Assembly: GCF_040183065.1 (NCBI RefSeq)
Contig: NC_091119.1
Location: 63,278,892 to 63,342,891 of the forward strand
Direction of reading: 5' to 3'
Source of the DNA: Periplaneta americana
Lineage: Eukaryota > Arthropoda > Insecta > Blattodea > Blattidae
DNA length: 64,000 bases
Shown: piece after piece, positions 54,629-64,000 of the stretch
Layout of the letters: every line of letters begins with the position of its first letter
Position numbering within the stretch: the stretch's first letter is position 1
Notes under the pieces: model-generated
Told to the model about the DNA's origin: nothing
Seen by the model: only the letters and a program-made list of their open reading frames with translations
Databases searched by the model: none
Program-made: the position numbers and the translations under genes

Positions 54629-56610
54629 CTTCTTCTTCTTATTTGGTATTACAGCCCAGGTGGGCCTTAACCTCCTCTATGGCTCTCTTCCATCCTTCTC
54701 TATCCATCGCCAACTCCCTCCAATTCCTTATTCCTAATCTATTCACATCCACTCGTACACAGTTCCACCATCTTGTTCTCGGTCTTCCTCTTAATCTGGT
54801 TCCATCTGGGTTGTTATTGAAGACAATCTTCACTTTCCTTGTTGTTTCCATCCTTGTGACGTGTCCCAACCATCTCAGTCTTTGACATCTTATGTGCGCC
54901 TCCAAATCCGATTCCTTGTACAGTTCGTATATCTCATTATTATATCTGGCTCTCCATCCATCCACTGTTTCAATTGCTCCGAATATCCTTCTTAAGATTT
55001 TCCTCTCAAAAACTGCTAGTTCTTTGCATGTATTTTTATTCAGAACCCATGTTTCTGTACCATATGTTATAATGGGTCTTATTAGGGTTTTGTAAATCTT
55101 GATTTTGATTTCTCTAGATATTATTTTATTTTTAACAATTGCTAAAAGTGAATAATATGCCCTGTTAGCCAGATTTATTCTTCTTTGTACCTCATTCCTT
55201 AGGTCATTATTTGCTGTCAATATTGATCCGAGATATGTAAATTCTTTTACTTTTTGAAACTTATATGTTCCCATTTTAACTTCCTTCACTTGATCATTTT
55301 GTCTTTTGGTGACTGACATAAATTTAGATTTCTTTGTATTTATTTTAAATCCCAGTTTCTGAGTTTCCTTATCCAATGCTATCAAGGCTTCTTCAACATC
55401 TTGTATCCTTCTTCCGGTGATGATGACATCATCCGCATAGCCTAAAATCTGTTGTGTCTTATTAAAAATAGTTCCATTAATTTGGACTTCTGATTTTATT
55501 ATTGCAATGTGTAGGGCTATATTAAACAAGAGAGGTGCCAGCCCATCTCCTTGCCTGGTTCCTTTCTCCAATTTAAAATTTTCAGTTGTGATCTTTCCTA
55601 ATTTCACTGTTGCCTTTGGTTCAGATGACACAATTCTGCATACATTTATCAGTTTCCTTGGAAAACCGAGTTGATGCATGTGTCCCCATATTGTCCTAAG
55701 TATTAGATTATCATATGCAGATTCAAAATCTAAAAAGAGGCAGTGTAAATCGATGTTCTGTTCCCAGCATTTTTCTGTCTCTTGTCTCATTATGAATAGC
55801 TGGTCCACCGTCGATCTTCCCGGTCTGAATCCGCACTGATAGTCCCCTACTATTCCTTCCATATATGGTAACATTTTTTTATATAGGATGTTAGTCAACA
55901 TTTTATAAACTGTACACAGTAAAGTTATTGCCCTATAGTTCTCACATATCATATTATCACCCTTTTTATGTATTGGAACTATCATCCCTGTTCTCCACTC
56001 CTCAGGAATAGTCTCGGTTACCCATATCCTTTGTATCAAATATAATATTGTCTTTTTAAGTTCTTTACCACCCTTTTTAATCATTTCTGTTGTTATGTGG
56101 TCACACCCAGGAGCCTTGTTATTCTTCAACTTATCTATTGCCATTTCCACGTCGATCATCTCAGGTGGTTCTACTAAAGGTTCAGCTGTATATACTTCTT
56201 GTTCCATTTGCTCACTTTCTCTTTCATTTCTTAGTTTAAAGTGGTCTTCATAATATTCTTTCCATCTTTCCAAAGCTTGCGCTTCATTACTAATAATTTC
56301 TCCTTTACTGTTTTTAATCAGTTTAGTTTGAGGTTTAAATCCTTTCTTGAAGTAATTAACCTCCTTATAAAAGTTTCTTGCATTTTGATTGTTATATTCT
56401 ATACTTATATTGCTCAGTTTCTCATGTAGCAATGCTCTCTTCTTATTTCTAAACATGTGGTTTGCTTCCTTTCTTTTATTTTTATACTCTAATTCATTTT
56501 GCCGAGTATATCTTCCTATCATCTTCTTATATGCTTTGTTTTTCTCTTCTAATATCAATAAGCACTCTTCATCAAACCAGTCATAACGCGTTTGTCTACC
56601 TTGTGCTTAT
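54629..56610 (-). mobile_element. RTE-like LINE family B, 5'-truncated insertion
   Basis: Flanked by AAACGAGTGTGT (54617-54628) and AAACGCGTGTAT (56611-56622), a 12-bp target duplication with two changes. The 3' end (left) closes with AAGAAGAAG-type repeats just after the stop, a short tail typical of RTE elements. The 5' truncation falls just upstream of a WFDEEC block in the linker that follows the endonuclease. Confidence 0.85.
54639..56558 (-). CDS. LINE reverse transcriptase, uninterrupted 639 codons
   Basis: It lacks an ATG at the start, because the frame is open from the 5' truncation. Order: charged linker (residues 1-130), MAIDKLKNNKAPGCDHI (about 139-155), PEEWRTGMIVPIHKKGD, QCGFRPGRSTVDQLF, FLDFESAYD with catalytic Asp277, TRQGDGLAPLLFNIAL, GYADDVIITGR with Asp376-Asp377, then FTYLGSILT, YGTETWVL, QRLRWLGHVTRM and RLRGRPRTRWW. 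All reverse transcriptase catalytic residues are intact and no stop interrupts the frame, so the insertion is young or the frame was spared. It would copy its RNA at a nick, but the endonuclease is missing. It is distinct from family A, with many differences in every block. Confidence 0.9.
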   Translation of the reverse strand: MILEEKNKAYKKMIGRYTRQNELEYKNKRKEANHMFRNKKRALLHEKLSNISIEYNNQNARNFYKEVNYFKKGFKPQTKLIKNSKGEIISNEAQALERWKEYYEDHFKLRNERESEQMEQEVYTAEPLVEPPEMIDVEMAIDKLKNNKAPGCDHITTEMIKKGGKELKKTILYLIQRIWVTETIPEEWRTGMIVPIHKKGDNMICENYRAITLLCTVYKMLTNILYKKMLPYMEGIVGDYQCGFRPGRSTVDQLFIMRQETEKCWEQNIDLHCLFLDFESAYDNLILRTIWGHMHQLGFPRKLINVCRIVSSEPKATVKLGKITTENFKLEKGTRQGDGLAPLLFNIALHIAIIKSEVQINGTIFNKTQQILGYADDVIITGRRIQDVEEALIALDKETQKLGFKINTKKSKFMSVTKRQNDQVKEVKMGTYKFQKVKEFTYLGSILTANNDLRNEVQRRINLANRAYYSLLAIVKNKIISREIKIKIYKTLIRPIITYGTETWVLNKNTCKELAVFERKILRRIFGAIETVDGWRARYNNEIYELYKESDLEAHIRCQRLRWLGHVTRMETTRKVKIVFNNNPDGTRLRGRPRTRWWNCVRVDVNRLGIRNWRELAMDREGWKRAIEEVKAHLGCNTK

Positions 56611-56622
56611 AAACGCGTGTAT

Positions 56623-57394
56623 TTCTTGCTTTTGTTGTTTTTATTAATTAATTTCTGTATATAGTATAATGCTATTTGTACATATAATAGTATAGTAGGT
56701 ATGATAATTTATATGATATGATGTTTCTGTAGTGAGGCAATCCTCCGCCGCTGAGCGCATACATGAAGTGTCAGAAGTTTACTCCCCTTCTTCGTGACGC
56801 GAGTCAAAATTTTAAATTATGAAAATAATTTTGTTATGCAAGAACATGTTGGATTGCAGTTTTCCATTATGTGTATTATTACGTCATTTAATATTTTCAA
56901 ATTTTCGGTCATTAGGGGAGAGAATCGGTTGTTAAAAAATTAGAATGACACAACTGGATATATCTAGAGTTAAGATGTGTTAACCTTACGACCAGGGATT
57001 TCAACGCTGACTATGAAGCTGCTGAACAAGCATGTCCATAAGCGAAAGTTTTAATATTGTAGTTTCAAATAATCATAACACACACTTATTACAGTGCATC
57101 TTCACCATGACCCCCGCGACTATCGACCGAGTGCCCAGTGAGGGCCGCGCTGCTGCCGCTTGCCAGTCAGTCGTCGCGACGTGATGGCGAACACGCACTG
57201 TATTAGGAATTCTGTACAATATAGGCCACTAGCCTATACAACCCACAAAGAGAGAAGAGCTGACTTTATTTAGAAATAGGCCTATGTAGATAAATTAACG
57301 TGGAACAACCTCAAGTGGAGTATCCATATCATGAAATAATGTTATTTAATTATTCTGTTTGTTTACAATCCCCTAGTTAGTTTCTTCTCACTAG
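56623..57394. other. noncoding stretch with a GC patch
   Basis: Mostly AT-rich; 57105-57195 is GC-rich with CG dinucleotides (GGGCCGCGCTGCTGCCGC). It could be a promoter-like patch or repeat remnant. No start codon or exon pairs with it convincingly. Confidence 0.35.
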
Positions 57395-57630
57395 GTGCGT
57401 ACACACGTACCGAACAAACAACGAACGAGAAACGAATGCATTCGCTGATTGAAATTTGAACGTGTGGACGACGTAGCAAAGGCAAATCGATTGTTTGATT
57501 TGCCTTCAGTAGTGATCTGTCGCTTGTCGGTACATCAAAGGAAGTTGGTATTCGTTGTGGACGGGATTTATGGTTAGTGGAGTTTAAACAGGGCGCGTCA
57601 GCTACTATGGCCATTTGCGCCCTTATCTAA
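57395..57630. mobile_element. possible MITE fragment with GGTGCGTACACACG start
   Basis: The start TAGGTGCGTACACACGTACC followed by GAACAAACAACGAACGAG resembles MITE ends that I recall in insects, but the inverted right end is missing. Its minus-strand 83-codon frame is probably chance. Confidence 0.35.
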
Positions 57631-57984
57631 AATCATTCACTAAACACGAACACAATACAATAACCAGAATGCTTAAAAGAACTAAAAAGCGTTGTCACGG
57701 TTAAAACGAGGCAAACAAATGCAGTTTCAACAAGGTGAAGCATAAAAACCATAAAAGTGGGAAGTTCTCAGACCCTAAGTAGTATTTAAAAAGAAACAAC
57801 AAAACAATAAAACAAATTCCACCAGAAATAAATTGTCTGGAGCATTTATGAAATGCACTGATGTAAACAGTGCGAATGTCAAATTTGATCGTATACTAAA
57901 AAATGTATCTCCGGATGTAAAGAGTCCGGAGGATAAGTAAAATGGGTCATTAAAAAACTACATCACCTTGTCAAGTCCTGTATT
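57631..57984. other. noncoding spacer
   Basis: Nothing recognised. Confidence 0.4.
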
Positions 57985-59040
57985 CGATAAACATTTCAGA
58001 ACTGCACTTGTACAATTAAAATCATTTCCAAGAGTCATGTAAAGTCGGCCGAATTCCATACTGCCGACGGGCACGGTCGTATTTTCTACACTGTAATAAA
58101 AAATGTTCCACGGTCAGTGGAACATGGCATAGATCACACTCCGGCTGAGGCTCGCCACGTAGGAGATAGCCATGCGTCAGATGACTGTGGCCAATCCTCA
58201 TCCGGGTGAGTAAAACGTCTTCTTGTCGTGACGCTCGTGTGGACGAATCCCATACGAGAACAGTATTCTTTATTCTTCGTAATTTGTTTCCCTCTTGTGT
58301 AGACCATTCGCCTTCCCATTGCCACCGTAACGTACGTTTCAAATAATTTTTAATATCTTGCCACCTCTCACGCCAATACACCTCAGACCCATTTACAGCA
58401 CCGTCCCTTGCTGCAGCATCCGCTGCCTCGTTTCCAGGAATGCCAACATGACCGGGAGTCCACACTACTCCAATCTCATAGTCAGAGGTTAGAAGAGTGT
58501 GGAAAAGTTCCTGCGTTCTCAACACAAGCGGAACATGAGAATTCAGACGCTGCAGGGAGTCAATGGCGCTTAGAGAGTCGGAGCAGATAAGGAATCTGCC
58601 CCGGGGTTGCCTAATTAAAAACAGTAAAACTCTACAAAAAGCATATAGGTTAATTCTGCGGTAAAAACATTGGTGTACTGGCTCAAGTTATATTTAAATA
58701 TCTGTCCATTCGCAATAAAGGAACAACCAACACAATAATTTATTCGGGATCCGTCAGTAAAAACTAATGAATAATTTGGATACTGTGATAAAAGTTCACT
58801 AAAACGAAGTCTGTAAAGAAAAGCTGGTGTAAATTTTTTAAAACATCGGCTCAGACTTACGCCTACGTCAAACATGGGACGTCGCATAGTCCACGGTGGA
58901 GTGGTGGTGTACTCCAGTGTACGAACTATTGGCAAGCGGATGTCGAGCTCGGACAGCAGTTCTCGGAACCGCACAGACGACGGGATTTACCACTTGTTTG
59001 CAGTTCATGGCAGAATGCAGCAGTTAGGTTAATTTCAGCA
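57985..59040 (-). pseudogene. RNase-H-bearing LINE C-terminus (I-like)
   Basis: Two minus frames, 58615-58974 and 58022-58525, with a break near 58560-58615. They contain a full RNase H set: VFTDGSR (first Asp), FTAELTYML (Glu), LLSDSLSAIDSL (second Asp), and VVWTPGHVGIPGNEAADAAA (His and last Asp). Then follow LLTRMRIGHSHLTHGYLL and a C-x2-C-x9-H-x4-C knuckle (CDLCHVPLTVEHFLLQC). The end is RPTLHDSW. This is the standard C-terminus of I-clade and related LINEs. Wording differs from the RNase H at 53345-54050, so two families are present. The frame break and a missing reverse transcriptase make it inactive. Confidence 0.85.
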
Positions 59041-59802
59041 ACAGGATGTCGAAACTCGAAAGGACTGAAGAAATGTCATCAAACTTATTGATGTATATAT
59101 GAACCAGGAAATGTTATGGCCATACTTTGCACAGTAATATTTCGAAGTCTATTTCTGAAATGTGACAAGTTGTGAAACTGTCCCGATTCAATTCGACGTA
59201 AATCATGAAGGAAGTCAGTCTCCATATCGATTGCGACTTTCGTAAATGGCGTTTGTCACCATTGTCTTTTGTTTTTTAACTTTCTTTTTGTTAAACTGCC
59301 TATAATAATAACAACGGCTACACTAGCTATAATTATATCTTCGTCTGCTATTACTGCGGATAATCGGCCTTCTCTCACACTCTTCATCACTTAAGTGAAG
59401 GAACGAGCAAGGGATAAATGCTTAGCTCAGTTGCCAATTCTTGATGTCATTGCCATATTATTTCATTGAGGAGAAGATGGGAGTTTATGAGGATTTACCA
59501 ATTCCAGGAAGAAAGTCCGTCATGTTTTGGAGCAAGGCACACCCTCACCATTATTACAATATAAAAAGCGTCACGTTCCACTACAGTGCCCCGAAATTTT
59601 CGCATGATTTACTTTTCGTGAATACTGAATGAAAAGAGTGACAAAATTTTCTCTGAAGAATTTGTAATTGCACAACTGAACAACACTGCACAACACAGCA
59701 TGTCTTAGTAGTCTACTGTAGTGTAAGGTTTATTGTTACAATTGTAACTAACAAACAATGCAATTACAAGAAATGGATAAGCAATAAAGAAAACCGAGTG
59801 AC
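59041..59802. other. noncoding spacer
   Basis: Contains a 63-codon plus frame (59441-59632) with no recognised pattern. Confidence 0.4.
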
Positions 59803-59960
59803 TTGGCTCAGACGGTAGTGTTTGAGACTCGTATTGGGAAGGTCCCGGGTTCAAACCCCATGGTCAACCAATCTGATTGAAGTTTCTCATTGTTTCCTCA
59901 GTCACGAAGGCACAATGCACGATTGGAAATTTACATACTATTATTAATGGCCTCCTTAAT
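59803..59960 (+). mobile_element. tRNA-derived SINE, family 5
   Basis: A-box-like TGGCTCAGACGGTAG and B box GGGTTCAAACCCC at tRNA spacing, then a body with GAAGTTTCTCATTGTTTCC and CACGAAGGCACAATGC. The ends and target duplication are not defined. Confidence 0.7.
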
Positions 59961-60182
59961 CACCAATATATAAACATTAAAACAAAATCTAAATCAGTTA
60001 CATGAACATAAGCCATAAGACAAAAAAGAGAGTCAGAACAAAAGTCCACGACTTAGTGACATACCCAAAGACCCTGTACACGTGATATGACCACAGATGT
60101 TAAAGTGTGTATAGATAAACTTCACAAAAAATGCCAACTGAGAATAAGTGAAACAGAGAAAAAGAGGTTATGGGATTTTTAA

Positions 60183-60300
60183 GTAGTAGTAGTAGGTTTA
60201 TTTTGCCTGGCAGAGTTAAGGCCATGAGGCCTTCTCTTCCACTCAACTAGGTTTCAATAATATACATGATATACAGGACAAAATTTAATTTCAGTTAAAA
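60183..60300 (-). repeat. short dispersed repeat, LINE 3'-end-like
   Basis: AGTAGTAGTAGGTTTATTTTGCC followed by GAGTTAAGGCCATGAGGCC. In complement it ends in a CTACTACTACT-type simple repeat, as a LINE 3' UTR would. I recall this block from other insect sequences but cannot assign a family. Confidence 0.4.
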
Positions 60301-60339
60301 TTAATAATAGGACCTCAGAATGACACGAAATTAACAGAG

Positions 60340-61260
60340 GAATAAACAGGATTGCGGTCTCTCCCTCCGGTTTATAATGCAAGAGAATAAAATTCTTCAG
60401 AAATGGAGACAAATGCGACATGGTCAGTTGCAGAAAAACGAAATTAAAATCGGTTCATTGATATTTGCAGATGACCTAGTTTTAATAGCATCTACAGAAA
60501 ATTATGTACAATTCTCAGTAGGCCTACGTAATTGAAATATAATTGCAAAAAAAATGAAATGGAAATAAATACAGAAAAAGGACAAAGCAATGGCCTTCTG
60601 GGAAAATACATTGTTCCTAGTAAAATATGTCTAGAAGGCAAAATTTTAGGAAGAGTTAATGTTTTTACATAATTATCTTGACTATGTTTTGGGAATAAAT
60701 AATGAGCAAAATTGTAAAATAGGCCTACTCCAAAACTATGAAAAAAATAAACAGGGTAATGAAACCTTCCCTGCTACAGAAAAGCACTAGAATACGCCTT
60801 TAACAAATTTTGTATTCTGTTATGGTATTGAAGCATGGACAAAAGACGGATGGATGAAAGTAGAATGACAGCTAACGAAATGAGATTTATGCGGGTACCA
60901 CTGCCACCGGGTACTTACCCATTTGCAGTGTGAATACATACATACATACAGATACATACATACATACACACATATATACATACATACATACATACACATA
61001 CATACGTACGTACATACATACATGCATACATACAAGAACATCATGGTATACAAAATGGAGCCATAAACACAACGACAAAGTAATGGAAGAAATCGTTCTG
61101 GAATCAGTACTCCATTTCATATAGAACTCTCAGAACTGGATGAGTCATTTGCGACGTATGAGATCCCACAGAATCCCAAAAGCTATACTTCACTACAACC
61201 CCAAGTAAAGAGATCTCTGGGGCGTCTGAAAAAGAGATTGGGAGATATTCCTCTTTATTG
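60340..61260 (+). pseudogene. LINE reverse transcriptase C-terminal fragment with microsatellite insertion
   Basis: A run of frames gives QGCGLSP, IFADDLVLIAST (the catalytic ADD), then KDKAMAFWE, LEGKILGRVN, and RMDESRMTANEMRFMR. A CATA-type microsatellite (60934-61037) intervenes, and the protein text resumes as YTKWSHKHNDKVMEEI and SHRIPKAILHYNPK. The order is that of the thumb and C-terminus of a LINE, different from families A and B. Many stops and frameshifts mark an old copy. Confidence 0.65.
60934..61037. repeat. (CATA)n microsatellite
   Basis: Imperfect ACAT/CATA repeats over about 100 bp with CGTACGTACG interruptions, splitting LINE coding text. It makes misleading open frames rich in YVCMYVCM on the minus strand. 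Confidence 0.9.
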
Positions 61261-61753
61261 TGAGATCATAATAGTTCACATGGCGTAATACTTGTATGGG
61301 TGATGATGATGATTAACTCAGGTAGGTAGAGGTGTTTGGGAATGCTTCTTGTTGTTGCCGTAGCACAATGGAACATAAGCATAGTGTGTTTGTTTTGGTT
61401 TCTCCACACCCACACTGCATATGCAAGGAATTTTACGTCATCAAGTACGTACAGTTAAAATAAAAATATTACTTGCTGACAAAAAATTCAGAATATTATT
61501 TTTACAAAATATGATAATTTTGGGACTTTTTTCCACAAAATACTGAAAATATGCTACATTGCTTGCTCAATAGTCTATTATATATAGGAACACCTAAAAT
61601 ATGCAAAAATATGTACAATTAATTCTGAATATTCGTCACTACATTCGTTCAAAACATGTAAGAAATGATTTTGTATGACTTGAAAATGGACAGTAAAAAT
61701 ATGCAGTTGCATACGAATTCTCACCCTATTAATATGCCTGTGAATGCAATGAC
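61261..61753. other. AT-rich noncoding spacer
   Basis: No feature recognised up to the repeat ORF. Confidence 0.45.
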
Positions 61754-63634
61754 ATGCAGTTCATTTTACTTATTGCAGTTTTGGACGTCACGTTCGAGTA
61801 CTTATCGGAGGATTGGTTAGCAACTGAACTGGTACCTCGCAACACAAATCTCAGGATAGACCCTCTGACATCTCCCCTTACCACTTCCCATGCCAGAATC
61901 TATACCAGCACCTCTGCAAGCAATTCTGCCAAATCCCATTCCAGCTCCCCTAATACCTCAAATACCAGCTCCCCTACTAGCTCAAATACCAGCTCACCTA
62001 CTACCTCAAATAACAGCTCCCCTACTTATTGCTGGCCCTCTTCAAGATATATAATTCGTGCGCTTCGTCGTCTTTTTAGGCAAGCCCCTGTGACATCTTC
62101 CCTTACCACCTCCCATGCCAGAATCTATACCAGCATCTCAGTAAGCACTTCTGCCAATTCCCATTCCAGCTCCCCTACTATCTCAAATAGCAGCTCCCCT
62201 ACTACCTCAAATAGCAGCTCCCCTACAACCTCAAATTCCAGCTCCCCTACTACCTCAAAAACCAGCTCCCGTAGAAACTTCTCTGCTAGACCCTCTGCCA
62301 TCTCCCTTTCAAGCTCCCATACCAGCTCGACTGGCAGCTCCTCTACCAGCATCTCTGCTAGTTCCCAAGTGAGATCCCCTGCGAGCCCAAATGCCAGCTC
62401 CCATACCAGTTCGCATACCAGCTCCCATACTAGTTCGCATACTAGTTCCCATACTTGTTCGCATATCAGCTCCCTTTCGAACTCCCCTACAGCTCCCATG
62501 CCTCCCATACCAGCACTTATGCCAGCTCCAACGCCAGCAGCATCATTGGAGCACCTACCAGCGGAACAAGAAAATGAGGACAGAAGAACGAAGTGTTCTT
62601 GCTGGCCCTCTTCAAGATATATAATTCGTGGGCGTCGTCGTCTTTTTAGGCTAGCCCCTGTGACATCTTCCCTTACCACCTCCCATGCCAGAATCTATAC
62701 CAGCACCTCTGGAAGCACTTCTGCCAATTCCCATTCCAGCTCCCATACTATCTCAAATACCAGCTCCTCTACTATCTCAAATACAAGCTCCCCTACTACC
62801 AGCTCCCGTAGAAACTTCTCTGCTAGACCCTCTGCCATCTCCCTTTCAAGCTCCCATACCAGCTCGACTGGCAGCTCCTCTACCAGTATCTCTGCTAGTT
62901 CCCATGTGAAATCCTCTGCGAGCCCAAATGCCAGCTCCCATACCAGTTCGCATACCAGCTCCCATACTAGTTCGCATACCAGCTCCCATACTTGTTCTCA
63001 TACCAGCTCCCATATTTGTTCGCATACCAGCTACCTTTCGAACTCCCCTACAGCTCCCAAGCCTCCCATACCAGCACTTATGCCAGCTCCAACGCCAGCA
63101 ACATCATTGGAGCACCTACCAGCGGAACAAGAAAATGAGGACAGAAGAACGAAGTGTTCTTGCTGGCCCTCTTCAAGATATATCATTCGTGGGCGTCGTC
63201 GCCTTTTTAGGCTAGCCCCTGTGACATCTTCCCTTACCACCTCCCATGCCAGAATCTATACCAGCACCTCTGGAAGCACTTCTGCCAATTCCCATTCCAG
63301 CTCCCCTACCACCTCTAATACCAGCTCCCATACAAAATTCTCTGATAGCCCCTCTGCCATCTCCCTTTCAAGCTCATATACCAGCTCAACTGCTAGCTCC
63401 TCTACCAGCATCTCTGCTAGTTCCCATGTTAGATCCCCTGTGAGCCCAATTGCCAGCTCCCATACTAGTTCGCATACCAGCTACCTTTCGAGCTCCCTTA
63501 AATCTCCCATGCCTCCCATATCAGCATCTATGCCACCTCCAACGCCAGCAGCATCATTGGAGCACTACCAGAAGAACAAGAAAATGAGGACAGAAGAACG
63601 AAGTGTTCTTGCTGGCCCTGTTCAAGATATATAA
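61754..63634 (+). CDS. Ser/Thr/Pro-rich tandem-repeat ORF, unknown
   Basis: A 626-codon frame. Its first 10 residues (MQFILLIAVL) are hydrophobic and weakly signal-like. The rest is built of large units of about 560-570 bp. Each has SSLTTSHARIYTS, then SSPTTSN heptads, RRNFSARPSAISLSSS, HTSSHTSS octads, PPIPALMPAPTP, a charged EQENEDRRTK and a CWPSSRYIIRG-RR-LFR block. Units start near 61867 (short), 62091, 62661 and 63221. The last unit has a one-base deletion near 63566 that shifts the frame to a stop. If expressed it would be mucin-like, open to O-glycosylation. Against coding: other frames on both strands are also long and open, as expected for a minisatellite of 3n units. No known domain. 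Confidence 0.4.
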   Translation: MQFILLIAVLDVTFEYLSEDWLATELVPRNTNLRIDPLTSPLTTSHARIYTSTSASNSAKSHSSSPNTSNTSSPTSSNTSSPTTSNNSSPTYCWPSSRYIIRALRRLFRQAPVTSSLTTSHARIYTSISVSTSANSHSSSPTISNSSSPTTSNSSSPTTSNSSSPTTSKTSSRRNFSARPSAISLSSSHTSSTGSSSTSISASSQVRSPASPNASSHTSSHTSSHTSSHTSSHTCSHISSLSNSPTAPMPPIPALMPAPTPAASLEHLPAEQENEDRRTKCSCWPSSRYIIRGRRRLFRLAPVTSSLTTSHARIYTSTSGSTSANSHSSSHTISNTSSSTISNTSSPTTSSRRNFSARPSAISLSSSHTSSTGSSSTSISASSHVKSSASPNASSHTSSHTSSHTSSHTSSHTCSHTSSHICSHTSYLSNSPTAPKPPIPALMPAPTPATSLEHLPAEQENEDRRTKCSCWPSSRYIIRGRRRLFRLAPVTSSLTTSHARIYTSTSGSTSANSHSSSPTTSNTSSHTKFSDSPSAISLSSSYTSSTASSSTSISASSHVRSPVSPIASSHTSSHTSYLSSSLKSPMPPISASMPPPTPAASLEHYQKNKKMRTEERSVLAGPVQDI

Positions 63635-63650
63635 TTTGTGGGCTTAGTGG
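61867..63650 (+). repeat. higher-order tandem repeat (about 565-bp units)
   Basis: The block TGACATCT(C/TC)CCCTTACCAC recurs near 61867, 62091, 62661 and 63221; intervals are about 224, 570, 560 and 430 bp. Inside each unit are nested 21-bp (AGCTCCCCTACTACCTCAAA-T) and 24-bp (CATACCAGCTCCCATACTAG-TTCG) repeats. GC content is higher than in the flanks. Confidence 0.92.
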
Positions 63651-64000
63651 TCTTTTTAGGCGCAAGTAGGTATAAATTTTATGTATAAGAGCCATTTCCA
63701 GATAGATCGCTGTCGGACTGTTTCTATGTTTCCCTCATCACTTGTTCACAGCTAAGTAATTTTGTTACAGTAATAGTAGACTACAACATGTGCACGCCTT
63801 AATGTTACCAATCATTAAAAATTTCATTTTGTTTGGCGGCCTTTTGTTTATGTGCTAAAATATGTCTCATTCTCACGCTCCGTCCCTTGGTTCCACTCAA
63901 TGTTTATAATATATTTTATTGTTATTTCAGTCATCAACTTATCAGATATCTTCAATCTTTTTATCTCTGACTAATATCCACTAATTATAAATATTACACT
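63651..64000. other. AT-rich noncoding end of window
   Basis: No feature recognised. Confidence 0.45.

Noticed and set aside
60820-61120. Minus-strand open frames rich in YVCMYVCMYVC
   Set aside because: They are translations of the CATA microsatellite.
1-64000. CRISPR arrays, bacterial operons, integrated plasmids or prophage
   Set aside because: No spacer-repeat array, no closely packed genes with ribosome-binding sites; all coding remnants are eukaryotic transposon types.
1-64000. LTR retrotransposons or endogenous viral copies
   Set aside because: No paired LTRs, protease or integrase motifs were seen; the reverse transcriptases present are of non-LTR type.

Overview
The window looks like a piece of an arthropod nuclear genome, most probably a cockroach or close relative (Blattodea). 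That is an inference: the DNA is AT-rich and intron-like, it holds many tRNA-derived SINEs with full A/B boxes, and RTE-like, Jockey-like and RNase-H-bearing LINEs, with hAT, P-like, Tc1 and Harbinger-like DNA transposons. No bacterial operon, Shine-Dalgarno logic, CRISPR array or complete cellular gene is visible. It reads as a deep intergenic or intronic transposon graveyard with many insertions nested inside others.

Layout. 0-6 kb: a reverse-transcriptase scrap, an inverted-repeat element cut by a small hAT MITE, a Harbinger-like MITE containing a perfect 29-nt palindrome, and two SINEs. 6-7.4 kb: a rearranged RTE-like LINE cut by a hAT MITE, followed by an opposite-strand endonuclease fragment. 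7.8-11.6 kb: a 3.7-kb hAT-type composite with a perfect 8-bp target duplication, holding a SINE and two inverted copies of an 880-bp element; it sits inside a P-element-like THAP remnant. 12.1-13.55 kb: a well preserved RTE-like LINE 3' half. 13.6-17.66 kb: a 4.05-kb P-element-like transposon with exact 29-bp inverted ends, an 8-bp duplication and a decayed two-exon THAP domain. 18-22.8 kb: SINEs, a tRNA-Tyr-like cloverleaf, a 63-nt poly(A), a SINE cut by a foldback MITE, and a LINE end. 24.4 kb: a tyrosine-recombinase (Crypton-like) C-terminus. 27-34 kb: a TA-flanked MITE, a Tc1 scrap and a 1.15-kb hAT element. 34-46 kb: three longer copies of an unnamed dispersed repeat, a tandem pair of Harbinger-like elements, and a Jockey LINE split by a 2.1-kb hAT element that itself carries three insertions. 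46.6-49.9 kb: a LINE endonuclease region split by a TTAA-flanked element containing a dead Tc1 transposase. 51.3 kb: one plausible cellular exon. 53-61 kb: four more LINE remnants, including a nearly intact 5'-truncated RTE-like insertion with a 12-bp target duplication. 61.75-63.63 kb: a 626-codon Ser/Thr/Pro-rich repeat ORF.

The genes do not form a pathway. What links them is insertion history: target-site duplications allow a relative order of events in at least six places. All identifications rest on motif reading; no database search was run.
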